A stretch of 44,729 bases of DNA from an uncultured Oscillospiraceae bacterium (GTDB lineage: Bacteria > Bacillota > Clostridia > Oscillospirales > Oscillospiraceae), in assembly GCA_947627285.1 (NCBI GenBank), contig CANQVL010000019.1, positions 1-44,729 on the forward strand. Reading direction: 5' to 3'. The notes beneath the pieces are model-generated. The model ran no database searches and was not told where the DNA came from. It was given only the letters and a program-made list of their open reading frames with translations. This document shows positions 17,129 to 26,613 of the stretch, piece after piece. Position 1 is the first letter of the stretch, and each line of letters starts with the position of its first letter. A program made the translations under genes and the position numbers.

Positions 17129-17740
17129 ATGGACGACAAAAAAGAAAAACAGGCAAAAACGGCGGCAAGCTCCCACAGCCGCGTAATGCACATCGTTGAG
17201 GGCGCCATGATGGTGGCGCTGGCGGTGCTTCTGGACTATCTGGTCCTCTACAAGCTCCCCGACGGCGGCTCCATCACCCTAAAGCTCATCCCCATCGTCT
17301 TCTTCGCCGTTCGCTACGGCTGCGGCTGGGGCTTCCTGGCGGGGCTTGTATTCGGCGGGCTCAACTACATAAGCGGCAACGGCGTCGCCATCGACTGGAC
17401 CAGCATCATCTGCGACTACTTCCTCGCCTTCGGGCTCCTGGGCTTCGGCGCGGGACTTTTCAAGGGCAAAAAGCTCTCCGCGATATGGGGCTCCGTCGTG
17501 GGCGGACTTCTGATGTTCGCCTCCAGCTACCTGGTGGGCGTGTTCGTCTGGGCAAGGAACCTGTCGGCTGCCGATCCCTGGGACTTCCTGGGCATAACCT
17601 TCACCAACCCCTGGTTCTACTCCCTAGTATATAACGGCACCTGGGCGCTCCCCTGCATTATCCTTGCCGTTGTTGTCTTCGCGCTTCTCTATCAGGTCAA
17701 GCCCGTCAGACGTCTCCTTGACCGGGCGGACCTCAAATAA
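17129..17740 (+). CDS. thiT: Energy-coupled thiamine transporter ThiT
   Basis: A 203-residue integral membrane S-component of an ECF transporter that binds thiamine outside the cell. About six helices follow a charged N-terminus. Family features are the VEGAMMVALAVLLDYL helix, KLPDGGSITLKLIPI, and a late W-rich segment (FTNPWFYSLVYNGTW) that contributes to the thiamine pocket. GGAGG at 17116-17120 supports ATG 17129. Control by the upstream TPP riboswitch confirms the assignment. The ECF ATPases and T-protein are not in the window and are presumably shared. Confidence 0.95.
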   Translation: MDDKKEKQAKTAASSHSRVMHIVEGAMMVALAVLLDYLVLYKLPDGGSITLKLIPIVFFAVRYGCGWGFLAGLVFGGLNYISGNGVAIDWTSIICDYFLAFGLLGFGAGLFKGKKLSAIWGSVVGGLLMFASSYLVGVFVWARNLSAADPWDFLGITFTNPWFYSLVYNGTWALPCIILAVVVFALLYQVKPVRRLLDRADLK

Positions 17741-17756
17741 AAATCCGCTTAAAAAG

Positions 17757-17791
17757 GCCCGGCGCCCTCCGGTTTGGGAGAGGCGCCGGGC
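17757..17791 (+). terminator. Terminator after thiT
   Basis: GCCCGGCGCC pairs with GGCGCCGGGC, extended by inner CTCC/GGAG, followed by TTATTTTACTTT. It also faces the convergent MATE gene. Confidence 0.85.
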
Positions 17792-17796
17792 TTATT

Positions 17797-19131
17797 TTAC
17801 TTTATAAGTCCCTTCTTCTTTCTGATAAAATACACCCCGAACTCAAATATCAGCATACACATCCACCCCGCAAAGCAGGCGTAGGCCTCGCCCACTATGC
17901 CCATTTTCGGGACCCAGGCGATTACGCAGACGGTTCGCACGGAGATTTGTATTATGGTGGAGACGAGCACCACGGTCATGGAGCCCAGCCCCCGGAAAAA
18001 GCCCTGTATGGCGTTGGTGAGCCCCGGCATTATGAAAAACCACGCCTTCACCGCAAGGTACGCCACCCCCGCCTCCACTATAGCCGCGCTCCCGTCCGGG
18101 GAGAGGAGACGCATGGCTGGTTCCTTCAAAAGCTGGACGATGACAAATATTATCGGGTAGTAGCATAGGGCGATGACGAGCCCCCGCCGCAGGGTCTTGC
18201 GGACGCGCTCCGTCTCGCCCGCTCCCCGGTTCTGGGCGGTGCAGGTCATTATGGCGCTGCCAAGGCTCTGGGTGGGTATGCGGGCGTAGTCGTCGATCCG
18301 GCAGGCCCCGTTGAAGGCGTCTATGGCGACAACGCCCTGGAGGTTTATAGTCCCCTGAATAAGAACCTTTCCCACCGGCTGCGCCGCCTGCTGGAGGGCC
18401 GTCAAAGCGCCGTTCTTCACCGTCTCCCGCAGAAGCTCCCTGTCCACACCGATGTCACCCCGGCGCAGGGAGAGGTCCGGCACCCGCCGCTCTATCCACA
18501 AAATGCACAGCGCCACGGATACCGCCTCGGCGATGACCGTGGCAAGCCCCGCGCCCGCCACTCCCATGCGGAGGGCGGCGACGAACAGAAGGTCCAGGCA
18601 TATGTTTATCCCGCAGGAAATGCCCAAAAACCACACCGAGGTGCGGGAGTCGCCTATCGCCCTGAGAGCGGAGGAGAGTATGTTGTACTGGAACGTAAAG
18701 AGGAAGCCCACGAAGATGATGCGCAGGTATGTAAGCGCCATTTGAAACGACTCCTCGGGCGCTTTTATCCACCTGAGCAGCCGCGGCGCCAGCAGGAGCC
18801 CCGCCAGGAAAACGGCAAGGGAGAAAAACAGCCCGAAGATCAGGGTGGTGGAAAACTCCCGCCGCAGTCTTTCCCTGTCATGCGCCCCGTAGAAGCGGCT
18901 CATGAGCACCGACGCGCCGATACCCATGCCCGACGCCCCCAGGACCATGACCGTCATTATCGGCTCCGACACGCTCACCGCCGCCAGCGCGTCCTGCCCC
19001 AGGTTCTTGCTTATGATGATGGAATCCGCCGCGTTGTACGTCAGCTGCATGATGTTCCCCAGCACCATGGGGACGGTATATTTGAGAAGATGCCGCGTGA
19101 TGGACCCGCGCGTCATATCCGTCTTAGCCAA
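17797..19131 (-). CDS. MATE family efflux transporter
   Basis: A 444-residue multidrug and toxin extrusion protein with twelve predicted helices in two MatE halves. The start (DMTRGSITRHLLKYTVPMVLGNIMQ) and the block AADSIIISKNLGQDALAAV are typical of the Clostridia branch. It probably exports cationic compounds using an ion gradient; the substrate is unknown. The start is TTG 19131, preferred since AAGGGG lies upstream; ATG 19116 is the alternative. It has its own promoter with a palindrome at the transcription start. Confidence 0.92.
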   Translation of the reverse strand: MAKTDMTRGSITRHLLKYTVPMVLGNIMQLTYNAADSIIISKNLGQDALAAVSVSEPIMTVMVLGASGMGIGASVLMSRFYGAHDRERLRREFSTTLIFGLFFSLAVFLAGLLLAPRLLRWIKAPEESFQMALTYLRIIFVGFLFTFQYNILSSALRAIGDSRTSVWFLGISCGINICLDLLFVAALRMGVAGAGLATVIAEAVSVALCILWIERRVPDLSLRRGDIGVDRELLRETVKNGALTALQQAAQPVGKVLIQGTINLQGVVAIDAFNGACRIDDYARIPTQSLGSAIMTCTAQNRGAGETERVRKTLRRGLVIALCYYPIIFVIVQLLKEPAMRLLSPDGSAAIVEAGVAYLAVKAWFFIMPGLTNAIQGFFRGLGSMTVVLVSTIIQISVRTVCVIAWVPKMGIVGEAYACFAGWMCMLIFEFGVYFIRKKKGLIK

Positions 19132-19155
19132 GCCGCCACTTCCCCTTGAGGTTTT

Positions 19156-19197
19156 TGTTTATAAACATATTATACAACCTGTTTCCGCAGTTGTCAC
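19156..19197 (-). promoter_or_regulatory. Promoter and candidate operator of the MATE gene
   Basis: On the minus strand, GTGACA (complement of 19192-19197), 17 bases, perfect TATAAT (complement of 19169-19174). A 12-base perfect palindrome TGTTTATAAACA (19156-19167) covers the predicted start site, a position where a repressor would block initiation. Confidence 0.72.
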
Positions 19198-19223
19198 CTG
19201 AAACATGTGCCGCCGCACGCTTT

Positions 19224-20255
19224 TCAGCTTATCGACCGGTAGTTGAACATCACGGGCTTTGTGTCGGGGGTCAGGGCGGCGAAGGTGTAGCCCTTTTCAC
19301 GAAGCTTTTCTATGAGCTGGGGCAGGGCGCGGGCGGTGGTGGTGCGGGCGGAGGAGTCGTGCATAAGCACCACGCCGCGGGCCACGTTCCCGGCGCTCAG
19401 CACATTGGAGATTATGTCCTCCACCGGCAGAGGCGTCTTTGTGGCGTCCTGGGCCGACATGTTCCAGTCGCAGGGCACAAAGCCCCTGCGGAGCATTTCG
19501 CTTATGATGTCCTGATATATGCCGTAGTCGTAGCTGTTCAGACTGCCGCCGGGGAAGCGGAAGTAGGTGGGGGCGGTGCCGGTCTCATCCCTTATGAGCG
19601 TGAATACCTTGTACATATCGTCAAGGAACGCCTCCACGCTGGCGTATATCTTCTTGTAGTCATGGGACCAGGAGTGCATACCCACCGTATGCCCCGCGTC
19701 CGCGATTGCCTTCAACCGGCTTTTGTTCGCCTCGCCTGTGCGCCCGACAATAAAGAATGTGGCCTTTATCCCCTCATTCTCCAGCGTCTTGAGTATCTCG
19801 TCCGTCCTGGCGGAGGGACCGTCGTCGAAGGTGAGGTATATCGTCTTGTCCGGCGCCTGAGAGGCGTCAAGGGGCTGAGGGGCGTAAAAATCCGGGTAGA
19901 GCTTCTGGTATTCCGGTCCGTCTGGGTCAAAGCGGAATGGTTGGCTCAGCTCCAGAATTTTCGCCCGCGCCTCCTCAAGGGCGTTCTCCGCCTCCTCAAG
20001 CCTCCCCTCAAGCCCGTCTCTCTCCGCGCCCAGAGCGTCAAGCCGCGCCTCGAGCTCATCACACTCCTCCCGGTACGCCGCCCTTGAGCTTTCAAGCTCG
20101 GCGGCGAGCTCCTCCATCGCCGCGTCGGTCCGGGCAAGAGCCCTTTGCGCCTCTTTCAGCTCATTGTCCCTCGCCACGGCAAAATATGTGGGCACGGAGG
20201 CGAGCATCACGGCGGCAAGCACCGCGGCGGCGGTCTTCAAAATGTTCTTCCTCAT
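19224..20255 (-). CDS. Membrane-anchored polysaccharide deacetylase
   Basis: A 343-residue secreted or anchored CE4 deacetylase. A signal anchor occupies about residues 8-27, a heptad-rich coiled coil about 32-100, and the NodB domain about 133-335. Catalytic motifs: TFDDGPS (base and metal Asp), HSWSH (metal His pair), RFPGGS and DWNMSAQD. It probably removes acetyl groups from peptidoglycan or another glycan outside the cell. The coiled coil may space the enzyme from the membrane. No operon partner is close. Confidence 0.92.
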   Translation of the reverse strand: MRKNILKTAAAVLAAVMLASVPTYFAVARDNELKEAQRALARTDAAMEELAAELESSRAAYREECDELEARLDALGAERDGLEGRLEEAENALEEARAKILELSQPFRFDPDGPEYQKLYPDFYAPQPLDASQAPDKTIYLTFDDGPSARTDEILKTLENEGIKATFFIVGRTGEANKSRLKAIADAGHTVGMHSWSHDYKKIYASVEAFLDDMYKVFTLIRDETGTAPTYFRFPGGSLNSYDYGIYQDIISEMLRRGFVPCDWNMSAQDATKTPLPVEDIISNVLSAGNVARGVVLMHDSSARTTTARALPQLIEKLREKGYTFAALTPDTKPVMFNYRSIS

Positions 20256-20394
20256 TTTCGCTTCTCTCTTTCTGTTGGGTTTTCTTTATGATAGCACGTT
20301 TATGTATCACATATGTATAAGATCCCCCGTGGATTTCGCTCCGGGGCCAGCCCGTTCCGATTTTCCCCGGCGAACACCGGAACCGGAAACATTT

Positions 20395-21441
20395 TCATTG
20401 CTCCTCCGCCATGTTTATCTCGCCTGAGGACAAGATATGCTCGCTGTCAAAGGTCACCAGGAACTCCACATGGGCCATGGTTATGTCCTCGAATGTCTCC
20501 ATCGGGAAAACCACGGCGTTCTCGGCTGTGTTCACTACCTTCGTGGCAAGAAGCTCGGTGAACTCCGCCATCTCGGTGCCTGTGGGGGTGGCGAAGGCCT
20601 GGACCTTCCAGGGCTCCCTCCCCTCCCAGCTGACGCGGACGGAACCCACGCGGTCGATAAAGTACCACCCTGCCTCAGGCTCCAGGACCTGCCCGTTCTT
20701 ATCAAGGACGGTCACCTCCACGGAGGCGTCGCTGTAAATGTCCTCCCTGCTCCTTGTGACGGCGTCGGGGCGGTTTATGAAATCGTCCGCCTCACCGATC
20801 TCGTAGTCGTCAAAGACCGCGAAAAAGGAGCCGTCGTCGCGAAGCTCAACGGTGACCGCCTTGACGGTCTTAGCGCCGTTTTGAAATGTTATCTCCATGA
20901 CGATAATATCCCGCCGAAGCTCCTCCGGGATGTCTCTTATCGAGCCGTATTCCCCGTCCCGAAGTCTGGAGATGATGTGCTTGGGCATCCAGTCGACGAC
21001 CAGGAAGCTGTACTCGCTCTCCCGCTCCCCGTAGGGCACGGTAATGTTCCGTGCAAAGCCGAACTCGTCCCGCTGTTCGGTGAGGTCAACGAAGTTGATG
21101 AACTCGTTTTTTACCGAAAACCTCACCGTGTCGATGTTCTCCCCCGTGAGGTAGAACATCAGCGGGTGGCCTGTGAGCTCCCCACTGTCGCTGATCTCGC
21201 CGGTGGTGAAGCTCTCGCCCGCCCCGGTCAGCTCCGTGTCCGTCCCGGCGGCATAGGCTGAGACGGTCACACCCTTTGGCGTCAGGAGGAACCACATTCC
21301 CCCGACCAACACCGCTATCGCCAGCACAGCCGCCAGAGGGCGCCAAAGCCACGTCCTCACTCGGCGCTGTCTTGCGTATCCGGCACTCACGTGCCTGTCG
21401 GCTATGCCGCCGACGGCGTCCGATATGTATTCCCTGTTCAT
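20395..21441 (-). CDS. Membrane protein, probable anti-sigma factor or sigma partner
   Basis: A 348-residue protein with a short cytoplasmic N-terminus (about 30 residues), one transmembrane helix near residues 31-53 (LWRPLAAVLAIAVLVGGMWFLL) and a large extracellular domain rich in beta strands. It starts by ATGA overlap with the end of the ECF sigma gene. That arrangement and topology are typical of a membrane anti-sigma factor, but no zinc-binding anti-sigma motif (HxxxCxxC) is visible, so the role is inferred. The extracellular domain is not recognised. Confidence 0.68.
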   Translation of the reverse strand: MNREYISDAVGGIADRHVSAGYARQRRVRTWLWRPLAAVLAIAVLVGGMWFLLTPKGVTVSAYAAGTDTELTGAGESFTTGEISDSGELTGHPLMFYLTGENIDTVRFSVKNEFINFVDLTEQRDEFGFARNITVPYGERESEYSFLVVDWMPKHIISRLRDGEYGSIRDIPEELRRDIIVMEITFQNGAKTVKAVTVELRDDGSFFAVFDDYEIGEADDFINRPDAVTRSREDIYSDASVEVTVLDKNGQVLEPEAGWYFIDRVGSVRVSWEGREPWKVQAFATPTGTEMAEFTELLATKVVNTAENAVVFPMETFEDITMAHVEFLVTFDSEHILSSGEINMAEEQ

Positions 21442-21995
21442 ATTTCAATTCCCTCCGAAATAAGGTATTTTCGCAGCTTCTCCCTGATGCGGTGAAGCCT
21501 GACGTACAGGCTGTTGGGCGTGGCGTGAGACTCCTTTGCCAGCTCATCTACCGTGTCCGAGTACCAGTAGCGCCGCACAAAGAGGTATCTGTCACTGTCG
21601 GGCAGGGAGTCCAGGAAGCTGTCCAGGAGCCCGCTCAGCTCCCGCGCGCTCAGCTGGTCCTCCAGAGAGGCGGACCCGGACAGGCACTCCTCGAGCTCGT
21701 CCAGCGCCGCGTCGTATTGGCTCCTGCGCTTTTGAGCCGTGTTCCCGCGGAGGCGTTTGACAGCCAGGTTCCGGGCTATCCGGTAGATATACGCCTGAAG
21801 CGGGTCCGGCTCCTTTGGCGGGACGGAGCTCCAAACGCCCAGGTACGTGTCGTTGACGCACTCCTCCGTGTCCCGGAAATCTCCCAGTATGTTTCCGGCG
21901 ATCCGCCGGCACCCGGCGCCGTACTTCCTCTCAAGCTCTCCGATGGCAGCCTCGGAGCGCCGGAAAAGGAGCTCGATTATCCCGGCATCCTCCAT
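21438..21995 (-). CDS. ECF-type RNA polymerase sigma factor
   Basis: A 185-residue sigma-70 factor with only regions 2 and 4. Region 2 spans about residues 15-85 with DTEECVNDTYLGVW and YIYRIARNLAVKRLR; region 4 spans about 125-180 with LPDSDRYLFVRRYWY and a helix-turn-helix SDTVDELAKESHATPNSLYVRLHRIREKLR. It overlaps the downstream membrane protein, its likely regulator. Target genes are unknown. The stimulus is probably sensed at the cell surface through the partner. Confidence 0.92.
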   Translation of the reverse strand: MEDAGIIELLFRRSEAAIGELERKYGAGCRRIAGNILGDFRDTEECVNDTYLGVWSSVPPKEPDPLQAYIYRIARNLAVKRLRGNTAQKRRSQYDAALDELEECLSGSASLEDQLSARELSGLLDSFLDSLPDSDRYLFVRRYWYSDTVDELAKESHATPNSLYVRLHRIREKLRKYLISEGIEI

Positions 21996-22151
21996 GTCCC
22001 CGCACCCCTTCCCTGTGCTTTATGAGAACGTCCTCACCTTATAAATACCTTTTTCGGTTGAAATTCTTACATGGGCTTATTAGATTTTAATTCAAAAAGT
22101 CGTTTTTTTGTTGAAGACCGGAAAGGCGGCGCTCTCCCAGTCTCCCGCGCG

Positions 22152-22192
22152 AAAAAATGTGGGGTCCGGCGCCGCCGGATCCCACATTTTTT
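22152..22192 (-). terminator. Terminator of gapA
   Basis: A nearly perfect 19-bp stem (AAAAAATGTGGGGTCCGGC with its complement, one G-U pair) and a 3-base loop, flanked by A6 and T6. It works in either direction; it lies about 50 bases after the gap stop. The rest of the gap 21996-22243 shows no gene. Confidence 0.92.
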
Positions 22193-22243
22193 GCAGGATT
22201 TAATTTGGGCTGAAGGGCGTTTGTACAGTCCCTTCAATCAAGC

Positions 22244-23380
<1,137 letters not shown>

Positions 23381-23414
23381 TCAGCCATAATTTTTTGAAA
23401 CTGACAATTTTTCG

Positions 23415-23443
23415 TTGATTAAAAGCGAAAATTCTGTTATCAT
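23415..23443 (+). promoter_or_regulatory. Probable promoter of the histidine kinase-like gene
   Basis: TTGATT (23415-23420), 17 bases, TATCAT (23438-23443). The predicted leader contains a 9-bp hairpin (GTTGGCGCG with CGCGTCAAC) before the start. Confidence 0.55.
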
Positions 23444-23528
23444 GGCGAGTGCAGGTCAAATTTGGCTGTGTTTCGTTGGCGCGTGAGCCGATTAACCGGC
23501 GCGTCAACGGCATATACATATATGTAAG

Positions 23529-24653
23529 ATGGCGGGGAACGGACCTGAGTCATCTCAAATAAACAGGAAGGAGCCCAAAGGGGCGCGGGGTAAATTGGAG
23601 AGCGGTTTAGATATTTTTGAGTGTCTTCCGGAGCCTGTTATGGCGGTCCGGGACGGCAGGGTTATTTTTGCGAACAGCTCCGCGAGGAGGCTTTTTGTGG
23701 AGCTTGCGCCCGGAACAGATGTGTGGGGGTACTTTGACGACAGGCTTCTCGCCCACGGGACGCCCTCTGTCACCGGGGCATATTCCTCAAAGTACGGCGT
23801 ATGCTCCGTATGCGCCGTGGACATGGGACAGCTGAGGGTCCTCACCTTCAGCACCGGCGGCGGCAACTCCGAGCCCGCCCTGCGCAGCCTCACGGAAAGC
23901 GTCCGCTCGGGGCTTGGCACGCTCTTTGCCTCCATGTCGCTGATGAACGATCATATCCCCAACGAGTACGGACAGGTGCTTCGCTATTATATGGCAAAAA
24001 GCGACAAATCCGCCTGCATACTCGGCAGGGCCGCGGACAATTTTGCCAGGGTCTTCTGCGGCTTCGATATGGAGGCCGACCCCGCGCCGCTGGATATGGA
24101 GATGCTCGTTTCCGAGCTTGTGCGCACCGTCAGGTCCCTGGTCCCCGCATCCGCGCCCAAGCTCGTCTTCACCGGTATGCGGGAGACCGTCCCATACATG
24201 GGCGACGGGCGGCTCATTGAGATCATGCTCATGCAGCTTCTCTCAAACGGCATCAAATACTCCGGGGCGTCCTGCATAACCGTGAGCCTGCGGAGAGGGC
24301 GCGACAAGCTCACGCTCACCGTCTCCGACGACGGTCAGGGCGTGCGTCCCGAGCTTTTGCCCGATGTGTTTTCCGCCTACTCCTCCTCCGTCCGGTTCTC
24401 CGAGCCCCGCGCCGGCTCCGGGCTGGGGCTGGGTATAGCCCAGATGATAGCGTCCCTCCACGGCGGGAGCGCCATAATGGAGAGCGTCTACGGTCAGGGC
24501 GCCGCCGTCACCGTAAGCCTCCCCCGCCGCGACCCCGAAAGGCCCAGAAAGGTACACCTCCAAACCGCGTACCGAAACGACATCTCCGTCTTCCTCGTCC
24601 AGCTTTCAGATGTCATTGACTCGGAGATCTACGAAAAACGCTGGAAAATGTAG
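23529..24653 (+). CDS. Histidine kinase-like ATPase without a canonical phospho-His
   Basis: A 374-residue cytoplasmic protein with a PAS-like N-terminal region (about residues 28-110), a helical segment (115-175) and a GHKL ATPase domain (about 190-335). The N box has LLSNGIKYSG (Asn240), the G1 box DDGQGV (267-272), and the G2 box GSGLGLGIA (296-304). In the helical segment where SHELRTPL would stand, the sequence is LTESVRSGLGTLFASMS, with no His at the expected position. About 40 extra residues follow the ATPase domain. No adjacent response regulator. ATG 23529 has no clear ribosome site; a TTG about 66 bases downstream is an alternative start. Confidence 0.78.
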   Translation: MAGNGPESSQINRKEPKGARGKLESGLDIFECLPEPVMAVRDGRVIFANSSARRLFVELAPGTDVWGYFDDRLLAHGTPSVTGAYSSKYGVCSVCAVDMGQLRVLTFSTGGGNSEPALRSLTESVRSGLGTLFASMSLMNDHIPNEYGQVLRYYMAKSDKSACILGRAADNFARVFCGFDMEADPAPLDMEMLVSELVRTVRSLVPASAPKLVFTGMRETVPYMGDGRLIEIMLMQLLSNGIKYSGASCITVSLRRGRDKLTLTVSDDGQGVRPELLPDVFSAYSSSVRFSEPRAGSGLGLGIAQMIASLHGGSAIMESVYGQGAAVTVSLPRRDPERPRKVHLQTAYRNDISVFLVQLSDVIDSEIYEKRWKM

Positions 24654-24672
24654 CCCCTAAATTTCGCAAAAT

Positions 24673-24860
24673 CTCAAATTAAATATTTTTCCGACGGCAT
24701 GTACGTCGGAAAAATTTCCTTTTGTCGCACAAGTGTGTGACCCTTCGGGTCACGCGCGCAGCGCGACAGCATGGAAGCCCCCGTGAAAGGTCCGCAGACC
24801 TTTCACGGGGGCTTCCCGCACGTTCCCCCTTCCCAAAAAGGGCAACGCCCTTTTTGGGAA
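24673..24860 (-). repeat. Composite hairpin repeat, copy B
   Basis: Minus-strand copy, beginning 5 bases after the htrA stop. Sense order: hairpin 1 (24830-24860, CCCAAAAAGGGC type, terminator-like), GGGGGAACGTGCGG, hairpin 2 (24773-24816, 20-bp stem, loop TGCG), P3 (pairing 24723-24728 with 24763-24768) enclosing a 7-bp hairpin (24737-24753), CACACT and ACAAAAGG, and hairpin 4 (24686-24714, 11 bp perfect, 7-base loop), then an AT-rich tail like that of copy A. It separates the convergent kinase-like and htrA genes and contains no coding sequence. Confidence 0.85.
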
Positions 24861-24865
24861 AGTTT

Positions 24866-26416
24866 TTACCAGTTCCACCCAAACGGCCAATCGAAGCCGA
24901 AGCCGCCCTGGGACTGCTGCTGTTGCTGCTGGTCGTTAGTGGTTTCCTCCTCCTGGAGCTCGCCGAAGGTGACTGTCAGCTCGATGGACTGACCGCTCAG
25001 GTCGGAATTCATGCGGTAGACTGTCAGGGTCTCCGTGTCTCCGGGTGCGTAGCGGCGCAGAGCCATTTTCAGCTCGTCAATGCTGGACACCGCCTTGCCG
25101 CCCACCGCTGTGATGATGTCGTGGACCTGGACGCCCGCCTTATCCGCGGCCTCGCCCTCGTTGACCTCCACCACATAGCAGCCGGAGGGAATGTTGTAAT
25201 ACTCGATGGCGTAGGACTTGTAGAACTCCTCCACGTTGGTGCCCTTGATACCCAGTCCCGCGCCGGTCACGTACCCGCGCTCGATGAGCTGGGTGGCGAT
25301 GGACACGGCGTCGTTGATGGGGATGGCGAAGCCCAGGCTCTCAATGCCCTCCTCGGCGTCGGAGTATTTCGCGGTGACTATGCCGATGACCTCGCCGCGG
25401 GAGTTGTAGACGGGTCCGCCGGAGTTGCCGTGGTTGACGGCGGCGTCTATCTGGAACATATTGATGGAGGTGGTGGCGCCGGAGATGTCGTCGGTGGTGG
25501 TGATCACCCGGTCCTGGGCGCTGATGTTGCCGAAGGTCGCGGTGTACTCCAGCTCGCCCAGGGGATTGCCGATGGCGCAGACCCACTCGCCCACGAGCAT
25601 CTTGTCGGAGTCGCCAAGCGTGACGGGCGTAAGCCCTTTGGCGTCGATCTTGATCACGGCAACGTCGTTTGACTCCACGTAGCCCACGATCTGGGCGGGA
25701 TAGGAGGTGCCGTCCTCCATGAGCACCGTCAGGTCACCGCCGTATACCACGGCGTAGCTTATCACGTGGTAATTTGTGAGGATATAGCCGTCCTCGCTGA
25801 TGATAAAGCCGGAGCCGGACACCGCGCGGGTGGTTGTCTGACCGAAGATGTTGTAGTTGTTAAGGGCGGTGTTTACGCCCACTACCTGCTTGAGGCCCAG
25901 GTTGTATATCTGGTTTGCCGTCAGCGTCCCGGACTCGTCCGGCGCGGCCGTCTGGTCATTGGCGACGGTGCTTGCCTGATTTATCACCACCTGCCTGCCG
26001 TCGCTTTCCGCTGCGTTGTGTTCAAGCATGTAGTCGCACACGGCCCAGCTCGCCAGCCCCGCCACCAGCGCGCAAACCACCACGAGGCAGGCGGCCTTCA
26101 AAAATCCGTGGCTCTTCTTTTTCTTCGGCTTTTCCGGGGCCGGCTGCGGCTGGTAGTTTTGCGCGCCGTAGGCGTAGCGTCCCGGGGTGTAAGCCCCCTC
26201 GCCGCTTCCCGCCGCCTCGTAGGTGGGCTCGCGCCAAGTCTCCCGCTCCTCGTTGTAGGGCTGGACCGGCTGGGGGCGGCTGAAGCTGTTATTTACCGGC
26301 TCCGGCGCCTTTGGCGCCTCCGGCTCGGTCCCGGGGTCCTGACCGTATGTCTGAGGCTCCTCAGGAGACTCGGGGGTGTTCATTTCGTCTATCCTGTCGT
26401 TTTCATCAAACAGCAT
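24866..26416 (-). CDS. HtrA/DegP-like membrane-anchored serine protease
   Basis: A 516-residue protease for extracytoplasmic protein quality control. A Pro/Glu-rich cytoplasmic region (1-98) is followed by a transmembrane helix (about 105-127), a trypsin-like domain (about 170-365) and a PDZ domain (about 385-485). Catalytic residues: His217 in TNYHVIS, Asp251 in ESNDVAVIK, Ser332 in GNSGGPVYN. The C-terminus is a Gln run followed by an aromatic Gly-rich tail (GGFGFDWPFGWNW), unusual for the family. AAAGGAGAG precedes the ATG. Divergent from uvrA. Confidence 0.95.
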   Translation of the reverse strand: MLFDENDRIDEMNTPESPEEPQTYGQDPGTEPEAPKAPEPVNNSFSRPQPVQPYNEERETWREPTYEAAGSGEGAYTPGRYAYGAQNYQPQPAPEKPKKKKSHGFLKAACLVVVCALVAGLASWAVCDYMLEHNAAESDGRQVVINQASTVANDQTAAPDESGTLTANQIYNLGLKQVVGVNTALNNYNIFGQTTTRAVSGSGFIISEDGYILTNYHVISYAVVYGGDLTVLMEDGTSYPAQIVGYVESNDVAVIKIDAKGLTPVTLGDSDKMLVGEWVCAIGNPLGELEYTATFGNISAQDRVITTTDDISGATTSINMFQIDAAVNHGNSGGPVYNSRGEVIGIVTAKYSDAEEGIESLGFAIPINDAVSIATQLIERGYVTGAGLGIKGTNVEEFYKSYAIEYYNIPSGCYVVEVNEGEAADKAGVQVHDIITAVGGKAVSSIDELKMALRRYAPGDTETLTVYRMNSDLSGQSIELTVTFGELQEEETTNDQQQQQQSQGGFGFDWPFGWNW

Positions 26417-26542
26417 TTCGATTCTCTCCTTTTCGGGGACTTCCTCCCCTTGAATGACCTAATAGTACCCCCATTTTATGACTATTTCATGACCAAACTA
26501 AAAATATTATTGAAATTGGGGATTTAATTTTTGTGAATTGAG

Positions 26543-26551
26543 TGATACAAT
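26543..26551 (+). promoter_or_regulatory. Extended -10 promoter of uvrA
   Basis: TGATACAAT fits an extended -10 element 63 bases before the uvrA ATG; no good -35 box is seen. The region 26417-26613 separates divergent htrA and uvrA; no LexA-like box was recognised. Confidence 0.45.
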
Positions 26552-26613
26552 AGAATTTACTGTTCCGATACTTTTACCGTTCTGAAATAATTTTTATCTT
26601 CAAGGAGCAAATT

